Assembly (NCBI GenBank): GCA_026414575.1
Contig: JAOAIS010000049.1
Span: 1-51,713, forward strand
DNA from: Aquificaceae bacterium
GTDB lineage: Bacteria; Aquificota; Aquificia; Aquificales; Aquificaceae
Reading direction: 5' to 3'
DNA length: 51,713 nt
Within the stretch, counting starts at the first letter, position 1, and each line of letters begins with the position of its first letter. A program made the position numbers and the translations under genes. The notes below the pieces were generated by a model. It was not told where the DNA came from, searched no databases, and was given only the letters and a program-made list of their open reading frames with translations. This document shows, in pieces, positions 48,686 to 51,713 of the stretch.

Positions 48686-49764
48686 CGGAGATATTCCTCC
48701 ATGAAAGGGTCTATGTCGCCATCCATTACAGCCTGCACATTGCCCACCTCCAGCTCCGTCCTAAGGTCTTTGACCATCTGATAGGGTTGAAAGACATAAG
48801 ACCTAATCTGATGCCCCCAGCCTATGTCTGTCTTTTCACCCTCAAGGGACCTTTTCCTCTCCTCAAGCTTTTGTAGCTCAAGCTGATAGAGCTTTGCCTT
48901 CAAGAGCTCAAGGGCCTTTAGCCTGTTCTGGAGCTGGGACCTTTCTTGCTGGCAGGAGACCACAATACCCGTAGGCTTGTGCCTGAGCCTCACTGCGGTG
49001 TCCGTCTTGTTCACATACTGACCACCAGCACCGCTTGCCCTGAAAGTCTCCATCTCAATGTCCTCTTCTCTTATCTCTATGTTTATAGTCTCGTCTATCT
49101 GGGGCATAACACTCACAGAGGCAAAGGATGTGTGCCTTCTGGCGTTGGCGTCAAAAGGGGAAATCCTAACAAGCCTGTGGACGCCGTGCTCACCCTTAAG
49201 GTATCCGTATGCGTAGGGCCCCTTTATGAGAAGGGTAGCGCTCTTTATGCCCGCCACATCGTCAGGGTTTATGTCCACCAGCTCCACCTCGTAGCCCTTC
49301 TTTTCTGCCCACCTTCTATACATCCTCAAGAGCATACCCGCCCAGTCGCAAGCTTCCACGCCTCCGGCCCCTGCCTGAACGGTAAGGTAGGCATTCTTTG
49401 CATCCATTTCCTCCGACAGGAAGGTCTTTATCTCCAAGTTCCTTATGGGCTCTTCAAGCCTCTGCAGTTCTTCAAGAAGCATTTTGGTAGTCTCCACATC
49501 ATCCTCCTCTGTTGCCTCCAGAAGCTCCTCCACATCAGAAAGAGACCTTTCTATTTCCTGAAACTCCTTTGTGCTCTCCTCCAGCCATCTCCTTCTCTGT
49601 GTAAGACTTTTTGCCCTTTCCTGGTCGTTCCAAAAATCCGCAGAGGTCATGCTCTTGTCTATGACCTCTAACTCTCTTTTCATAGCATCCATGTCAAAGG
49701 TGGACCTTACATCCTCAAACTTCTCCTTTAGCCTCTGTAACTTTTCCTTGACTTCTGCCAGCAT
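48652..49764 (-). CDS. prfB: Peptide chain release factor 2
   Basis: [18 protein letters not shown] (SPF) and [16 protein letters not shown] (GGQ). Confidence 0.96.
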   Translation of the reverse strand: MLAEVKEKLQRLKEKFEDVRSTFDMDAMKRELEVIDKSMTSADFWNDQERAKSLTQRRRWLEESTKEFQEIERSLSDVEELLEATEEDDVETTKMLLEELQRLEEPIRNLEIKTFLSEEMDAKNAYLTVQAGAGGVEACDWAGMLLRMYRRWAEKKGYEVELVDINPDDVAGIKSATLLIKGPYAYGYLKGEHGVHRLVRISPFDANARRHTSFASVSVMPQIDETINIEIREEDIEMETFRASGAGGQYVNKTDTAVRLRHKPTGIVVSCQQERSQLQNRLKALELLKAKLYQLELQKLEERKRSLEGEKTDIGWGHQIRSYVFQPYQMVKDLRTELEVGNVQAVMDGDIDPFMEEYLRWRTKERAGAT

Positions 49765-49800
49765 AGGTATTTAATATAATTCCATCTGCGGAGGTTTGAT

Positions 49801-50151
49801 GTGAGAAAACTGAACATAGCCATAGCGGGGCTTGGCAGAGTGGGTAGTGAGTTTTTGAAGGCTCTCCTTGAGGTAAGCTCAGACACGGTGAGATTGGCAG
49901 CTGTGGCAGAGCCAAGGGAAGAGCTTCCAAGCGTAAAGCTGGCAAAGGAAAGAGGAATTGCTTATTTTAAGGATGCAAGGGATATGCTTAGGTCTTTAGA
50001 GGACATGGTGGATATCCTTTTTGATCTTACTGGGGATGCGCTTGTAAAAAGCGACCTTCATGAGATTATAGTCAAGACGGGCAACAAAAGGACGCTCATA
50101 GTACCAGAACCTGTGGCCTTCCTCATATGGAGCATCATCAAGAAAGAATAA
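49801..50151 (+). CDS. Short NAD(P)-binding Rossmann protein
   Basis: IAIAGLGRVGSEFL dinucleotide-binding motif; SD GGAGG before GTG. Confidence 0.75.
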   Translation: MRKLNIAIAGLGRVGSEFLKALLEVSSDTVRLAAVAEPREELPSVKLAKERGIAYFKDARDMLRSLEDMVDILFDLTGDALVKSDLHEIIVKTGNKRTLIVPEPVAFLIWSIIKKE

Positions 50152-50645
50152 GGCCTATGAAAAAAGAGGACCTGCCAGAGGTCCTCAACATAAGCCAAGA
50201 ATGCTTTAGCACCGATGCATGGAACATAAAAGCCTTTGAGAGGGAGTTTGAGCTTGACTACTCTTACAGGTTTGTTTTGGAAAAGGAGGGAAAGGTTATA
50301 GGATATGCGGTGGTCTGGAAGGCCTATGAAGATGCAAGCCTTATGTCCATAGCCATAAAAAAGGACTTCTGGGGAAAGGGCTACGGAAAGAAGCTAATGA
50401 GTTTTCTCGTGGACTACTTCCGACCCAAAGCAAAAAGATTTCTCCTTGATGTGAGAAGGTCCAACATAAAAGCCATAAGACTTTATCAGTCCCTTGGTTT
50501 TAAAATACTTTGGGAAAGACACAAATACTATTCGGACGGCGAGAGCGCCCTTCAGATGTCTCTTGAATTGGAGGAATGCGATGGATATAAAGGGAAGGCC
50601 CCTGAAACTCCTCATTTCGGAGGAGGAGATAAAAAACAGGATTAG
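50127..50645 (+). CDS. rimI: GNAT acetyltransferase, RimI-like
   Basis: IRPMKKEDLPEVLNISQECF; LDVRRSNIKAIRLYQSLGFKILWERHKYYSDGESALQMSLEL. Confidence 0.85.
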   Translation: MEHHQERIRPMKKEDLPEVLNISQECFSTDAWNIKAFEREFELDYSYRFVLEKEGKVIGYAVVWKAYEDASLMSIAIKKDFWGKGYGKKLMSFLVDYFRPKAKRFLLDVRRSNIKAIRLYQSLGFKILWERHKYYSDGESALQMSLELEECDGYKGKAPETPHFGGGDKKQD

Positions 50646-51105
50646 GGAGCTTGCGGAGGACATACAGAAGCACTTCTCCGAACCCTTTTTGGTGGTTGGC
50701 CTTCTTAAGGGTGCCTTCGTTTTTACCGCAGACCTCATAAGGAGCTTTAGCGTTCCCGTGAAGGTGGACTTTATGTGGGTATCAAGCTACGGCTCCTCTC
50801 AGGAAAGTCAAGGACACATAAAATTGGTTAAGGATTTGGATAGAGATATAGAGGGTCAAAGAATTTTGCTTGTGGATGACATATTGGACACGGGTCACAC
50901 CCTTCTGGAGGTCTGCAGACTTCTTGAGTTAAAGGGTGCAAAGGAGATAAAGACTTGCGTCCTTTTAGACAAAAGAGAAAGAAGGAAAGTATACCTCGAG
51001 GCGGATTTTGTGGGCTTTGAAGTGCCAAATCTCTTTCTGGTGGGCTACGGGCTTGACTGGGACGAAGAGGGAAGAAACCTTAAGGATATATACGCAGTCC
51101 TATAG
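50581..51105 (+). CDS. hpt: Hypoxanthine phosphoribosyltransferase
   Basis: LVVGLLKGAFVFTADL; RILLVDDILDTGHTL; start set to ATG 50581 (MDIKGRPLKLLISEEEI). Confidence 0.94.
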   Translation: MDIKGRPLKLLISEEEIKNRIRELAEDIQKHFSEPFLVVGLLKGAFVFTADLIRSFSVPVKVDFMWVSSYGSSQESQGHIKLVKDLDRDIEGQRILLVDDILDTGHTLLEVCRLLELKGAKEIKTCVLLDKRERRKVYLEADFVGFEVPNLFLVGYGLDWDEEGRNLKDIYAVL

Positions 51106-51324
51106 AAAACAAGGTAAAAAGCCTCTTCCAAACCGGGCGGGTTGGACTTTAAATCTTTTAAAAGACTAAAAATCTCAAACAAAGAACGTTCTATTTTATC
51201 CATAAACCTTGGGAGGTTAAAAAAGATGCATAAAGTGTGCGCGTTATGACATAAAAAACAACAAAGGATGTGCTTTGTATAATATAGTATAATACACAAC
51301 ATATTGCAAAAAGGGGAGGTAAAT

Positions 51325-51713
51325 ATGCCAAAAAGGATAAAGGTTGAAGATATTCAAGAAACTCGAGAGAAAGTACTTACAAGGCGAGAAAAACCAAGAC
51401 TTCAAAGCTCTTACAGTCAAACTCGTAGAAAAACTTGGCTCGGTATCAAAGGTGTAAAACCTAACAGATATTCCAGAAAGAACCATAACGATTGGCTTGA
51501 AGATTGGAATAAAAAAGAGCTCGCAAACCTAAAAGGTCAGGGTGGGGGTCCTAAGCCAAAACTCTCTCAACGACAGAAGGAGCAACTACTTAAACTTCTA
51601 AAAGAAAGAGATTACTGGACAACAACCCAAGTCAAACAGCTCATAAAAGAAAGGTTCAACATAGAATACTCAGATGTTCACATAAGAAGGACGCTTAGAG
51701 CTTTTGGCTTGCT
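51325..51713 (+). pseudogene. IS630-like transposase, N-terminal part, frameshifted and cut by window edge
   Basis: Frame from 51325 ends KLSQRQKEQLLKLLKERDYWTTTQVKQLIKERFNIEYSDVHIRRTLRAFGL (IS630-type HTH). The better N-terminal HTH (FKALTVKLVEKLGSVSKV*NLTDIPERTI) lies in the +1 frame, implying two frameshifts and a stop. Confidence 0.72.

Noticed and set aside
48946-49671. 241-aa plus-strand ORF
   Set aside because: Antisense to prfB; no SD or recognisable motif.
51185-51225. AACCT-TGGG-AGGTT hairpin as the hpt terminator
   Set aside because: Followed by A residues, not T, on the hpt strand; does not fit an intrinsic terminator.
51244-51486. 80-aa minus-strand ORF at the right edge
   Set aside because: Opposite the IS630-like transposase, whose frame is supported by family-like sequence.
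1-51713. CRISPR array
   Set aside because: No regularly spaced direct repeats seen in any spacer; intergenic regions are too short for an array.

Overview
The window looks like a compact, gene-dense bacterial chromosome segment. Its protein content resembles thermophilic Aquificales (Hydrogenobacter/Aquifex-like); that lineage call is an inference from protein character, not from a search. Position 1 carries a Tn5/Nextera mosaic-end adapter remnant, so the left edge is a contig end. Housekeeping genes include pdxA, pdxJ, pepA, ilvB/ilvN, rpmI, argJ, hemW, rodA, pgk, trpC, queF, prfB, hpt and a tRNA-Pro(CGG). The most notable parts are: (i) three consecutive Tat-exported redox proteins, FCSD-type flavoprotein / atypical Rieske protein / second FCSD-type flavoprotein (8295-11690), with no cytochrome c subunit; (ii) a protein with a beta-rich, possibly S-layer/BcsB-like N-terminal region joined to a C-terminal diheme c module (20375-21343); (iii) a four-subunit group 3b-like [NiFe] (sulf)hydrogenase read downstream of prfB and upstream of a TatD-radical SAM fusion; (iv) a TusA-like domain with an unassigned C-terminal extension; (v) several genes whose -10-like box sits about 7-10 nt from the start codon with no Shine-Dalgarno, including a shared palindromic -10 in the 19-bp pdxJ divergent spacer; (vi) a frameshifted IS630-like transposase running off the right edge. 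No CRISPR array was seen.
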